Source: Ferruginibacter sp. (GTDB lineage Bacteria > Bacteroidota > Bacteroidia > Chitinophagales > Chitinophagaceae). From it: DNA of 64,000 nt. The stretch covers positions 1 to 64,000 of the forward strand of contig JACMKX010000125.1 of the NCBI GenBank assembly GCA_014379905.1, given 5' to 3'. A program made the translations under genes and the position numbers. The notes below the pieces were generated by a model. The model was not told the origin of the DNA. It made no database searches and was given only the letters and a program-made list of their open reading frames with translations. Below are positions 32,733 through 42,240 of the stretch, piece by piece (positions within the stretch are counted from its first letter, which is position 1; each line of letters starts with the position of its first letter).

Positions 32733-35700
32733 ATGAACCTATCCGAATTCAGTCTTCGCCGCCCGGTATTTGCCATTGTACTCAATATTGCTATTGTGTT
32801 ATTTGGCGTGATCGGATATACGTTTTTGGGTGTGAGGGATTATCCTGCACTTGATCCACCCAATATTAGTGTTCGAACCTCCTACCCTGGTGCCAATGCA
32901 GAAATTATTGAAACCCAGATCACCGAGCCGCTGGAAAAAGCAGTAAATGGAATCGCCGGAATTAAAAACATCACTTCACAAAGTTCACAGGGCAGCAGCA
33001 ATATTTCTGTTGAATTTAATCTCGGGGTAAATTTAGAAGAAGCAGCCAATGATGTAAGAGATAAAGTGTCTCAGGCAGAACGCTCCCTCCCCACCGACCT
33101 GGAAGCCCCGCCGGTGGTGAGTAAGGCAGATGCAAGCAATGACCCTGTTATTACCATGTTACTGCAAAGCGATAAACGCAATGCTTTAGAGATGACAGAA
33201 TACGCCAACAATAATTTAGTGGAACGTATTCAAACAGTATCGGGAGTAAGTGGCGTGAATGTGTGGGGCGAAAAAAAATATGCCATGCGCATCTGGTTTG
33301 ATCCTAACAAAATGAGCGCTTATAGTTTAACGCCGCAGGATGTGCAGGCCGCTTTATTAAGGGAGAATGTAGAACTACCTGCCGGAAAACTGGCAGGAGA
33401 TAAAACCGAATTAGGTATCCGAACCTTTGGTAAAATTAATACAGAAATAGAATTCAATAATCTTATCATAAAAAATGTAAACGGATCTGATGTCCGTTTA
33501 AGAGATATTGGAGAAGCAGTACTCGGTCCCGAAAATGAAGAGAGTGTTTTAAAAGAAGGAGGCATACCCATGATAGGTATTGCTGTTATTCCTCAACCGG
33601 GCACCAACTACATTGCCATCAGCAATGATATACAAAAACGTTTAGAAGAAATTAAAAAGGATCTGCCGGCTGATATCCGGATGGAAGTTACCAACGATCA
33701 AACGGTCAATATCCGCAAGTCAATCAGTGAAGTAAAAGAAACGCTCATTATTTCTTTCCTGCTGGTTGTTGTAATCATTTATTTATTTTTCCGCGACTGG
33801 CTTATCGCCATTCGCCCGTTGATTGATATTCCTATTTCTTTGATCGGCACTTTTTTTATCATGTACCTTTTTGGTTTTAGTATCAATGTACTTACCCTGC
33901 TGGCCATTGTATTGGCTACCGGGCTGGTGGTGGATGATGGTATTGTGGTAACAGAAAATATTTATAAAAAAATGGAAAATGGCATGCCCAAGTGGCAGGC
34001 TGCCAAAGAAGGTTCCAGGGAAATTTATTTTGCGGTTATTGCTACCTCTATTACGCTGGCGGTGGTGTTTATGCCTATTTTATTTTTAGAAGGTTTTACC
34101 GGCAGGCTCTTTAAAGAATTTGGCGTAGTGGTAGCCGCGGCTGTACTTATATCGGCATTTGTTTCTTTAACCCTTACACCCGTGCTGAATGTTTACCTGA
34201 GCCGCAAGGTTTTTAAGCATTCTAAATTTTACGTAAAAACAGAGCCATTCTTTACGGGTATGGAAAATGGTTACAGGAGATTGCTTCATGGTTTTATGAA
34301 AATCAGGATAGCAGCGTGGGGGATTATTGTTGCCTGTTTTGTTATTATGTTTTTTATATGGCGGGCATTACCCGCAGAGCTGGCGCCTATGGAAGATAAA
34401 AGTGCATTTCGTTTACAGGTGAGCGCACCGGAAGGTACTTCGTACGATGCCATGGATCAATACATGGATAAACTCGTTACTTTTTTAGTAGACTCACTGG
34501 GAGAAAAAAAATACCTTACGAGTATGACAGCACCGGGTTTTAGCAGCGGTGCGGCCAACTCCGGCTTTGTAAGGGTGGTGCTTACAGATCCGAAAGATCG
34601 CAAAAGAAGCCAGCAGGAAATTGTAAGCTGGATCAATAAAAAAATGCCCCGGTTTAATGATGGCCGTGCATCTGCTATTCAGGATCAAACCATACAGGTG
34701 AACAGGAGAAGCGGGCAGCCTGTGCAGTTTGTAATACAAAATACCGACAACGAAAAACTAAAGAAAGCCCTTCCCCGTATGCTGGATGCTGCCAATAAAA
34801 GCACCGTATTACAAGGCGTTGATGCCGACCTTAAATTTAATAAACCTGAAGTACGCATAAATATTGACAGGCTCAAAGCAAGTGAACTGGGCGTGAGCGT
34901 ACAGGATATCTCACAAACACTACAACTGGCCTTGAGTAACCAGCGCATGGGATATTTTACCAAGGAAGGAAAACAGTATTCTGTGTTAGGCCAGGTAGAA
35001 CGGATTAACCGGGATGACCCCAGCGACCTGAAAACACTCTATGTAACAAACGCCCGCGGAGAATCCATTTCATTGATCAATTTATTGAATATTACAGAAG
35101 ATGTAACGCCACCCACACTGTATCATTTTAACAGGTATCGCTCTGCCACCCTTACAAGTGGCCTGGCCGACGGCAAGACAATAGGTGACGGGATAAAGGA
35201 AATACAGGCGATAGCTGATAGTGTGCTGGATCCAACTTTCAGCACAGCACTATCCGGCGCCAGCCGTGATTACCAGGAAAGTTCCGGCAATACATTTTTT
35301 GCATTGCTCCTTGCAATCGGGCTTATCTTTTTAGTACTCGCTGCACAGTTTGAAAGTTTTATAGATCCGCTCACTATTATGTTTACAGTGCCATTGGCAT
35401 TTGCCGGCGCATTAATATCGTTGTGGGTTTTTGGACAAACAAATAATATTTTTTCGCAGATAGGCATGATCATGCTGATCGGTTTGGTAACAAAAAATGG
35501 TATCCTCATCGTAGAGTTTGCCAACCAAAAACAATTGCAGGGCCTCAACAAAACACAGGCAGTAATAGATGCAGCTGTGGCCCGTTTTCGCCCGATCTTA
35601 ATGACGAGCTTGGCAATGGCTTTGGGTGCATTGCCCCTCGCGCTTTCATTGGGAGATGCTGCCACCAGCCGTATTCCACTTGGAATTGTAATTGTAGGTG

Positions 35701-35858
35701 GAATTATGTTTTCACTGGTATTTACTTTATTGGTAGTGCCTGCGATATATTCTTTCCTGTCTACCAAAAAAAGAAAAAGTAAACTGGATGAGCCAACAGA
35801 AACAAATACTTCTGAAGAAACTCCGCCGCCTGCTGAACAAAATACAACCGAAGGATAA
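32733..35858 (+). CDS. RND multidrug efflux pump, inner-membrane subunit
   Basis: A 1041-residue HAE1-type RND transporter with two six-helix halves and two large periplasmic loops. N-terminus MNLSEFSLRRPVFAIVLNIA is typical. The proton-relay Asp pair lies in GLVVDDGIVVTENIY (transmembrane helix 4), with the matching Lys region in the C-terminal half at GLVTKNGILIVEFAN. The C-terminal tail is polar and Glu/Pro-rich. Drug or metabolite substrate not determinable. Its stop overlaps the TolC-like gene's ATG by one base. Together with the adaptor it forms a complete tripartite pump. Confidence 0.95.
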   Translation: MNLSEFSLRRPVFAIVLNIAIVLFGVIGYTFLGVRDYPALDPPNISVRTSYPGANAEIIETQITEPLEKAVNGIAGIKNITSQSSQGSSNISVEFNLGVNLEEAANDVRDKVSQAERSLPTDLEAPPVVSKADASNDPVITMLLQSDKRNALEMTEYANNNLVERIQTVSGVSGVNVWGEKKYAMRIWFDPNKMSAYSLTPQDVQAALLRENVELPAGKLAGDKTELGIRTFGKINTEIEFNNLIIKNVNGSDVRLRDIGEAVLGPENEESVLKEGGIPMIGIAVIPQPGTNYIAISNDIQKRLEEIKKDLPADIRMEVTNDQTVNIRKSISEVKETLIISFLLVVVIIYLFFRDWLIAIRPLIDIPISLIGTFFIMYLFGFSINVLTLLAIVLATGLVVDDGIVVTENIYKKMENGMPKWQAAKEGSREIYFAVIATSITLAVVFMPILFLEGFTGRLFKEFGVVVAAAVLISAFVSLTLTPVLNVYLSRKVFKHSKFYVKTEPFFTGMENGYRRLLHGFMKIRIAAWGIIVACFVIMFFIWRALPAELAPMEDKSAFRLQVSAPEGTSYDAMDQYMDKLVTFLVDSLGEKKYLTSMTAPGFSSGAANSGFVRVVLTDPKDRKRSQQEIVSWINKKMPRFNDGRASAIQDQTIQVNRRSGQPVQFVIQNTDNEKLKKALPRMLDAANKSTVLQGVDADLKFNKPEVRINIDRLKASELGVSVQDISQTLQLALSNQRMGYFTKEGKQYSVLGQVERINRDDPSDLKTLYVTNARGESISLINLLNITEDVTPPTLYHFNRYRSATLTSGLADGKTIGDGIKEIQAIADSVLDPTFSTALSGASRDYQESSGNTFFALLLAIGLIFLVLAAQFESFIDPLTIMFTVPLAFAGALISLWVFGQTNNIFSQIGMIMLIGLVTKNGILIVEFANQKQLQGLNKTQAVIDAAVARFRPILMTSLAMALGALPLALSLGDAATSRIPLGIVIVGGIMFSLVFTLLVVPAIYSFLSTKKRKSKLDEPTETNTSEETPPPAEQNTTEG

Positions 35859-37174
35859 TGAAATTATTTGTTGCTATAGGATCATTTTTTTTATTGAGCA
35901 CGAGTTCGGTACAGAGCCAGCAATTGCTTACCGTAGAGCAGGCTGTTGCAGCTGCCATGCAAAACAATTATGATATACAATTAATCCGGAATGATTCGGT
36001 GTTGGCCGCCCTCAATAATAGTTATGCTTATGCTGCATTTCTGCCGCAACTCAATGCACAGGCAGGTTTGGTCTTCAACAACAATAACATTAAACAAAAA
36101 CTGGCTGATGGTACAGAAAGAGACCGCAAAGGCATTCAGTCCAATAACCTGCAAAGCAGTGTAAACCTTAACTGGACTATTTTTGATGGTTTTAAAATGT
36201 TTGCAACCAGGAATAAACTCCAGGAAATTCTTTCGCTGGGTGAAATTGCCATACGCAACCAGGTAGTTACAAGTGTGGCTGATGTAATAAAAACCTATTA
36301 TAATATTGTTCGCCAGAAACAACAGCTCAAGGCCATTGAAGAACAAATGCAACTCAATGAAACTTTATTGGAACAGGCTGAAAAAAGATTAAGCGTGGGC
36401 CTGGGGGCTAAGCCCGCCATATTGCAGGCCAAAGTAGATTTGAATGCTCAAAGGGCGGCCCGGCTAAAACAACAAACGCTTATTGAACAATTAAAAGATC
36501 AGCTTAACCAGTTAATGGTAATGGCCAGGGAAACAAGGTATGAAGTGGAGGATAGTATTCCTATTGATAACAGCCTTTTAGCGACAGATATTATGGCGGA
36601 AGCTGAACAGAATAGTCCGGAAATATTATTAGCCAAACAAAATATTAAAATAGCAAAACTTACTTTAAAAGAAGCCAAAGCAGATCGCTGGCCGGTTGTT
36701 TCCTTCAACAGTGCATATAACTTTAACCGTACTAAAAACAATGAAGTGGTGAACAACTTCAGTACCCTGTTGAACAGGAATGCAGGTTTCAATTATGGCC
36801 TGTCGGCAACCATTCCGTTGTTTAACGGGTTTAATGTAAGGAGACAAATCAAAATTGCTGAGATCGATATTGCCTACCAGACTACTTTGTACGATTACCA
36901 GCGCTGGCGCACCAACACAGCCATCAGCGTGGCTTACAAAGATTATGAATTACAAAAGAAAACATTGGCGCTGGAAGAAGAGAATATTGTGCTGGCAAAA
37001 GAAAATGTTTTTATTGCCAGTGAACGTCTTCGCCTTGGTATAACCACATTTGTTGAATTAAGGGAAGCCCAGCAAAGCCTGGAAGAAGCCTACAACCGGC
37101 TAATTGCAGCCCGGTACGACACCAAGGTAGCAGAAACAGAATTGCTCCGTTTAAAAGGTGATTTGGTGAGATAG
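35858..37174 (+). CDS. TolC family outer-membrane efflux protein
   Basis: A 438-residue outer-membrane channel. Signal peptide about 1-20, then two tandem OEP domains: long amphipathic helices with AVAAAMQNNYDIQLI near the N-terminus and its repeat about NSPEILLAKQNIKIAKLTLK, and beta strands such as QSSVNLNWTIFDGFKM and YGLSATIPLFNGFNVR. Exit duct for the RND pump coded just upstream (one-base overlap TAATG). The last gene of the operon; purE follows after 114 bases containing AACCAGT-type repeat words. Confidence 0.93.
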   Translation: MKLFVAIGSFFLLSTSSVQSQQLLTVEQAVAAAMQNNYDIQLIRNDSVLAALNNSYAYAAFLPQLNAQAGLVFNNNNIKQKLADGTERDRKGIQSNNLQSSVNLNWTIFDGFKMFATRNKLQEILSLGEIAIRNQVVTSVADVIKTYYNIVRQKQQLKAIEEQMQLNETLLEQAEKRLSVGLGAKPAILQAKVDLNAQRAARLKQQTLIEQLKDQLNQLMVMARETRYEVEDSIPIDNSLLATDIMAEAEQNSPEILLAKQNIKIAKLTLKEAKADRWPVVSFNSAYNFNRTKNNEVVNNFSTLLNRNAGFNYGLSATIPLFNGFNVRRQIKIAEIDIAYQTTLYDYQRWRTNTAISVAYKDYELQKKTLALEEENIVLAKENVFIASERLRLGITTFVELREAQQSLEEAYNRLIAARYDTKVAETELLRLKGDLVR

Positions 37175-37288
37175 GGTATCTAGTTTCTGGTTCCTTGTTA
37201 ATCCGTTCCTGGTTGGGTTTATAATTCTTGTAAATTCTTTTATTAACTTGCGGCTAACAGTAACCAGTAACTATTTAACCACTAACAC

Positions 37289-37780
37289 ATGACCCCCACC
37301 ATTGGCATCATTATGGGAAGCGAGAGCGACCTTCCCGTTATGCAGGCTGCTGCTGATATTTTAATTAAATTTGGCATCGCTTATGAATTAACAATAGTAT
37401 CTGCACACCGCACACCCGATCGTATGCGAACCTATGCAACCGAAGCAAAGGGTAAAGGCATTAAAGTAATCATTGCCGGCGCAGGCGGTGCTGCACATTT
37501 ACCCGGCATGGTGGCCGCCTACACTACCCTTCCCGTTATTGGTGTTCCTGTACGTTCTTCCAATTCTATTGATGGCTGGGACTCTATCCTGTCTATTTTA
37601 CAAATGCCCAATGGCGTACCGGTTGCCACCGTGGCGCTCAATGCGGCAAAAAATGCGGGCATATTGGCTGCACAGATTTTAGCCACGGCTGATGAAGCCC
37701 TTGCACAACAACTGGTTGCCTACAAAACGCAACTGGAGGATGATGTAATGACGATGGTGGAGCGGGTTGAAAAAAAATAA
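37289..37780 (+). CDS. purE: 5-(carboxyamino)imidazole ribonucleotide mutase
   Basis: A 163-residue class I PurE, standard length. It moves the carboxyl group of N5-CAIR to give CAIR. GSESDLPVMQAAADIL (11-26) binds the substrate phosphate, SAHRTPDRM (40-48) holds the catalytic His, and AGAGGAAHLPGMVAAYT (about 64-80) and GWDSILSILQMPNGVPVATV complete the site. Functional partner of purK at 30155, 6 kb upstream on the same strand. Repeat words (AGTAACCAGTAAC) precede the ATG. Confidence 0.96.
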   Translation: MTPTIGIIMGSESDLPVMQAAADILIKFGIAYELTIVSAHRTPDRMRTYATEAKGKGIKVIIAGAGGAAHLPGMVAAYTTLPVIGVPVRSSNSIDGWDSILSILQMPNGVPVATVALNAAKNAGILAAQILATADEALAQQLVAYKTQLEDDVMTMVERVEKK

Positions 37781-37866
37781 AATTTACACCAGTTACACTG
37801 GCCTGGTAGCACCGGACTGCTAACAGCGATTTCACAAAAATTAACTGTACCGATGATACGCTGTGA

Positions 37867-38472
37867 TCATTTTTTAATAACAACCGCAGGTATCATAAAT
37901 TTTGCAACAGCATTCACGATCTTGCTTTTAGTAGCTTTCAGGTTAACCAAAAAAGCATCTGCGGCTTTACCATACGCACGTGTACTCACCGAAAAAAGCA
38001 ACACTCCTTTTTTACCTGATTTATCAGTAAACGTTTTATAACGGTAAACATTTCTTTCAATAACAGCAATCGATTTTCCATCAGCTTCATTGGCACTCAA
38101 TAAAAAATCGAGTATGTATTCCCCGTCTTTTTGAAACATCTCATAATTAACGATGGGGTTAGAAGCCTTCATCGCTTTTAATTCATCCACTTTAGCTGCC
38201 ACAATATCTTTAATGGTCATATCAGCAATAACCAGTTCCAGCATGAGCATCGATGTAAATTTCGCCAATGCATCTCCCGCAGGAAGGTATTCCTGTTTGT
38301 AATATGTAGCCGTAGGATGCGAACTCCATGCAAGTTTATATGACATGCCTTCAAAGCTTACAGGACCGGGGACAGTTAAAAGATCAGGATAGGTTTTAGC
38401 GCTTTGCGCAGTAGTAATAATGGAGCTTAACAGCATGGCAATAAGAAGGGGGAAGAAATGATTTCTTTTCAT
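37867..38472 (-). CDS. Exported hypothetical protein
   Basis: A 201-residue protein with a signal peptide (about 1-23, cut after TAQ or nearby). The mature part has an N-terminal strand-rich piece (SFEGMSYKLAWSSHPTATYY) and helix-rich middle; the segment FQKDGEYILDFLLSANEADG alternates like beta strands. I do not recognise a named family. It probably sits in the periplasm or outer-membrane leaflet. It precedes two other small exported proteins on the same strand (38560-39111 and 39146-39676), all unrelated in sequence by eye. Confidence 0.7.
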   Translation of the reverse strand: MKRNHFFPLLIAMLLSSIITTAQSAKTYPDLLTVPGPVSFEGMSYKLAWSSHPTATYYKQEYLPAGDALAKFTSMLMLELVIADMTIKDIVAAKVDELKAMKASNPIVNYEMFQKDGEYILDFLLSANEADGKSIAVIERNVYRYKTFTDKSGKKGVLLFSVSTRAYGKAADAFLVNLKATKSKIVNAVAKFMIPAVVIKK

Positions 38473-38559
38473 TTTACTATTTTATGCGTTTTGTATATAC
38501 CCGTTTCATTCGAAGCAACCGTTCAATCCCGGCCCTCCAGGTAAAATAATGTTTCCTGT

Positions 38560-39111
38560 TTATTTTTTGCTATCCTGGTCCACTTTTTTAAAAATGATAG
38601 CAGCTGGCTGGTTCTCCGCTTCAAGCGGGTGAAGGATCAACACCTCACCTGTAAATTCATAGTACATTTCCTTCGCTTCCCTCCCGCTTTCCGCCAGCTT
38701 AAGCTGCTTTTTATTGGTATCAAAATGATATGTACCGTTTACAAACCGGGTAATATCATCTTATCCGTTTTGATTGGTCAGGTAACTTTTATCTTTTTTA
38801 AATTCAATGAAGCGTCGGATGAACTGCCCATAAGCCTTATCAAAATCTGTTTTTATGGCGAGGCTGTCTGCCTTGCTGACAGTCTTCATTTCAGCTGAAT
38901 TCAAATAGGCAGAACGGTTTTGTATCACCAGCGCGCTAAATCTTTCAAAAGAAGAATCGGGATCTGAGACATCAAAATAAAAACCATTTTTAATACCCAT
39001 TTTGATCATTGTCCATTTTCCATACATATCCTGGGGAACAGGCTCAGCCTTGTTTTCAACAGCAGTAAACAGAGCCATAAAAGATATAATTGTGGGGATG
39101 ATTGTGTACAT
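38560..39111 (-). pseudogene. Lipocalin-like exported protein gene interrupted by one in-frame TAA
   Basis: From the ATG at 39111 the frame codes 116 residues, with a hydrophobic signal (MYTIIPTIISFMALFTAVEN) and MYGKWTMIKMGIKNG, ending KSYLTNQNG at a TAA (38761-38763). In exactly the same frame it continues for 66 more residues (DDITRFVNGTYHFDTNKKQL, then FTGEVLILHPLEAENQPAA) to TAA at 38560. GKW near the N-terminus, then strand pairs and NGTYHFD, resemble a small lipocalin-like beta-barrel. One nonsense codon therefore cuts the protein at residue 117; the rest has no other lesion, so the change is recent, or the stop is a sequencing error or read through. Confidence 0.75.
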
Positions 39112-39145
39112 GATTGATTGCCAAAAAATGTTAAGGAAATATTTT

Positions 39146-39676
39146 TTACATCGCCCAATTTACAGCTATCGTATGTTTGCTCGCATACAATTTCCCACCC
39201 CTGATAAGGTTGTCATAATGCAGTTCAAACATAGAGGCATGTTTATCTTTTAAAGCCTGGTCAAAAGCCGCAATCTTTTCTTTAGGAGCACCCTCATCAT
39301 ACAATTTGGCCAATTCCATATAGTCGGTTTCATAAACGCCTATAACAAATTCATGCATAGCAATCGAAGTGGTTACTATATCATTGGCATCAGATGTCCT
39401 GCTCATGCTTTTAAGATCGTCCAATACCTTTTCCGAAAAACTGATCTTGTTTTCTATAATTTCCTGCCGCGTCATCAACACAGGCTCATCGCTACTTCCC
39501 ATCATTTTCATAGAAGGCATTTCAAGCTCACGTGATAAGGCATTGTTGGCAAACCCTACCACCATATTAGCATTAAGTACAGCTACATCAAAATATTTTT
39601 CAGGTGTAGGCGTGCTGCAGCTGATGATGAATACAGAACAATAAAACATCAACAAAAACGAACTAACCTTTTTCAT
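39146..39676 (-). CDS. Hypothetical lipoprotein
   Basis: A 176-residue lipoprotein: signal of about 19 residues then the lipobox SVFIISCS with Cys20. The mature part is mostly helical (EIIENKISFSEKVLDDLKSM, IAAFDQALKDKHASMFELHY) with three or four predicted long helices and no catalytic motif. It resembles the many helical-bundle lipoproteins (LIC11966-like or DUF4142-like) of Bacteroidota, but I cannot assign one. It lies 34 bases upstream of the interrupted lipocalin-like gene and may be its operon partner. Confidence 0.75.
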   Translation of the reverse strand: MKKVSSFLLMFYCSVFIISCSTPTPEKYFDVAVLNANMVVGFANNALSRELEMPSMKMMGSSDEPVLMTRQEIIENKISFSEKVLDDLKSMSRTSDANDIVTTSIAMHEFVIGVYETDYMELAKLYDEGAPKEKIAAFDQALKDKHASMFELHYDNLIRGGKLYASKHTIAVNWAM

Positions 39677-39866
39677 ATACTTTTTTTAGAATGCAAAAGT
39701 ATTATTAAGCAAAATGTACTGCGGCCCAAATGAATGAACGGGCCATATTAATTATTAAGAGGCAGCAAACCAGGAATGAGCTGCTATGGAGCTTTAACTA
39801 AAAGCGGCATCCGGGCATTATAAGACTACCTTCACGGTCTAAGTTCATTCACATTAACTCCTATTA

Positions 39867-40457
39867 TTGGAAAAGATCTTTAATACCCTCCTTGATAGTT
39901 TCATAGAAAACAAAGTAGGCATAGCCGAACATTTTTTAAATGATGCACTGGCAAAAGCATTGAAAGCAAACCTCATAGCGCTTTTTGGGGATAACAAACT
40001 ACAGGCGGCAGGCACCGGTAATAACGCAAAAACGGGGTATGATGCTTCTTTCAGGGGTGACCATATTTACTGGCTCGACCGGTCTCATAACAATGTACAT
40101 GAAAACAGTTTTTTCGACCTGATGGATAGCTTTGTTAAATACCTGAATGAAACCTGTTATACCGGTATCAGCAGCTATGAATTTCATTATACACTGTATG
40201 AAAAAGGCACTTTTTATAAGAAACATATGGATCGCTTCCAGGATAATGACAGCCGGAAATTTTCTATGATCATGTACCTCAATGCAGACTGGGAAGAAAA
40301 GGATGGCGGCGAATTATGTATCCATCATGAGCACAGTATTCAAACCATTTCGCCGCTTAATGGTAAAATTGTATTTTTCAGAAGTGATGAACTGGCGCAC
40401 GAAGTTTTACTGGCCAATAAAGCCAGGATGAGTATTACAGGCTGGTTACGCTCATGA
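39867..40457 (+). CDS. 2-oxoglutarate/Fe(II)-dependent oxygenase (prolyl 4-hydroxylase-like)
   Basis: A 196-residue oxygenase. The iron site is HMD (about 119-121 in FYKKHMDRFQD) with the distal His in ELAHEVL, and the 2-oxoglutarate Arg in NKARMSITGWLR. YLNADWEEKDGGELCIH is the conserved barrel segment. Close to the SM-20/EGL-9-like P4Hc branch, which hydroxylates protein side chains; the target is unknown. The likely start is TTG at 39867; no ATG is available upstream of the domain, so the start is uncertain. It is followed 44 bases later by a DUF1801 gene. Confidence 0.88.
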   Translation: MEKIFNTLLDSFIENKVGIAEHFLNDALAKALKANLIALFGDNKLQAAGTGNNAKTGYDASFRGDHIYWLDRSHNNVHENSFFDLMDSFVKYLNETCYTGISSYEFHYTLYEKGTFYKKHMDRFQDNDSRKFSMIMYLNADWEEKDGGELCIHHEHSIQTISPLNGKIVFFRSDELAHEVLLANKARMSITGWLRS

Positions 40458-40501
40458 AATATGTGCAATAGTATTTATCTTCATAAGTCGCTAAATCATT
40501 A

Positions 40502-40951
40502 TTGCACGTGGCAAAACTTAATGTTATTCATCCGGATTTCCTTTTTTTCCTCGGATTAAAAGAGCCACAGGTCATTGAATTGTTTAAAGACCTCAGGGAA
40601 TACATATTGAACATTTACCCTAACTGCAATGAACTATTGTATCATACGCATGCATTAACAACTGTATTTTCTATCTCCGATAAATTATCTGAGGCTTTTT
40701 GTATGATCCCGATCTATACCAACCATATGAACCTTGGTTTCAACAAAGGAACATTGCTGCATGACCCGCACCAGTTACTAAAGGGAACCGGCAATCTTAT
40801 CCGGCATATTCCTGTTAGCAAAGAAACTGACTACAGGAATAAAAAAGTAACAGACCTGGTTAAAGTTGCTATACAACTAGCCATAAAAGATATGGATAAA
40901 CCAACAAAGCTCACCGGTACCATCATTTCAAAGATTAAATCCAGCAAATGA
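40502..40951 (+). CDS. DUF1801 (YdhG-like) protein
   Basis: A 149-residue protein. LREYILNIYPNCNELLYHTH (about 31-50), AFCMIPIYTNHMNLGFNKG (about 65-83) and KGTGNLIRHIPV are the DUF1801 signature. The family fold is a small alpha/beta module also found in frataxin-like YdhG proteins; function unknown. Start is TTG at 40502 or GTG at 40508; both precede the family's usual first helix. Its last four bases overlap the start of the YdjC-cupin gene (ATGA), so they are likely co-translated. Confidence 0.82.
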   Translation: MHVAKLNVIHPDFLFFLGLKEPQVIELFKDLREYILNIYPNCNELLYHTHALTTVFSISDKLSEAFCMIPIYTNHMNLGFNKGTLLHDPHQLLKGTGNLIRHIPVSKETDYRNKKVTDLVKVAIQLAIKDMDKPTKLTGTIISKIKSSK

Positions 40952-42165
40952 AAAAAATAATAATTGCGCTTGCATTAATAGCTCCATGTTTATTTGCCAT
41001 GGCTCAGGAGCCGCCACGGCTTATTATCCGGGCAGATGATATGGGCTACTCACATTCCGGAAATATTGCGTTGATTGAATCGGTGCAAAAAGGGATAACC
41101 CAGTCCATTGAAGTCATTGTTCCTTCTCCCTGGTTTCCCGAAGCGGTGAAAATGCTAAAAGATAACCCTGGTGTAGATGCTGGTATTCACCTTGCCCTTA
41201 CCAGTGAATGGGATAATATAAAATGGCGGCCATTAACCGATTGTAACACTTTAAAAGACAGCAATGGCTTTTTTTTTCCGATGGTATATGCCAATAAATA
41301 TTATCCGGGGCAAGCCATACTTGAAAATAACTGGAGCCTCGCAGATGTTGAAAAGGAATTCAGGGCACAGATAGAAATGGCATTAAAGCATATACCCCGC
41401 CTCAGTCATATCAGCGGGCATATGGGCTGCACCAGTATGACAGCCGAAGTAACAACACTCACCAACAGGCTGGCGGAAGAATATGGCCTCCTGTCTGAAA
41501 ATCACCTAATTCCTGCAGTGATGGGTTTCGGTAATTCAAAAACTTTAGCGGAAAGCATCAACCATTTTATAGACTGGCTAAGCAAACTCGAAAACGGTAA
41601 GTCCTATATTTTCCTGGACCACCCTGGTATTGACAATGAAGAGCTGCAGGCTGTTCACCATATTGGTTATGAAAATGTAGCCTGGGACAGGCAAAGGGTT
41701 ACCGATGTATTTACGAGTGAAAAAGTAAAGGCATTTATCAAAGAAAAAAAAATCCGCCTCATCAGCTATAAAGATGTTTCACGTACAGCTTCCTCCAATA
41801 ACGGTAACTTTAAAAAAGACCCTTCCTATTTCGTTCAATCTGAAAAACAAATCGAAACAGAAGAAATCGGACCTCATAAAGGCGGCGGCTCCACAACAGC
41901 TTACCGTTTCTTTCAGGATATAGAGGGCAGCAAATTACAACTCACCAAACGCATTTTGCAACCGGGCGCTGCTATTGGCTATCATCATCAGGCCAAAGAA
42001 GAAATCTACTACATACTTAGCGGCACCGGTGAAATGAATATGAATGGCAAAAAATTTCCTGTAAAAGCCGGCGATGCAGTTATAACGATGCCGGGTAATT
42101 ATCATGGTCTTGTGCAAACTGGCAAAGCAGCCCTTGTGCTGATCATTAATTATGAAAAAAGGTGA
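40948..42165 (+). CDS. Exported YdjC/ChbG-like deacetylase fused to a cupin domain
   Basis: A 405-residue two-domain protein. Residues 1-20 are a signal peptide (ending AMA). Residues about 24-275 are the YdjC/ChbG carbohydrate deacetylase fold: LIIRADDMGYSHSGNIALI (metal Asp pair), DAGIHLALTSEW (metal His), SHISGHMGCT and IFLDHPGID. Residues about 310-404 are a cupin with GYHHQAKEEIYYILSG and GDAVITMPGNYHGL, which hold the usual His/His/Glu/His metal set. ChbG removes an acetyl group from chito-oligosaccharides; this exported fusion with a cupin is unusual. Substrate unknown. It starts inside the DUF1801 stop. Confidence 0.88.
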   Translation: MKKIIIALALIAPCLFAMAQEPPRLIIRADDMGYSHSGNIALIESVQKGITQSIEVIVPSPWFPEAVKMLKDNPGVDAGIHLALTSEWDNIKWRPLTDCNTLKDSNGFFFPMVYANKYYPGQAILENNWSLADVEKEFRAQIEMALKHIPRLSHISGHMGCTSMTAEVTTLTNRLAEEYGLLSENHLIPAVMGFGNSKTLAESINHFIDWLSKLENGKSYIFLDHPGIDNEELQAVHHIGYENVAWDRQRVTDVFTSEKVKAFIKEKKIRLISYKDVSRTASSNNGNFKKDPSYFVQSEKQIETEEIGPHKGGGSTTAYRFFQDIEGSKLQLTKRILQPGAAIGYHHQAKEEIYYILSGTGEMNMNGKKFPVKAGDAVITMPGNYHGLVQTGKAALVLIINYEKR

Positions 42166-42240
42166 CCCGCCTTTTTCTTTTCCACTTCCCGTAAATCATT
42201 TGTCATCCTTCAAATGTAAATTGTAGCACAACTCAACATT

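Noticed and set aside
35270..35767. 165-codon minus-strand frame inside the efflux pump gene
   Set aside because: Antisense shadow of conserved RND transmembrane helices.
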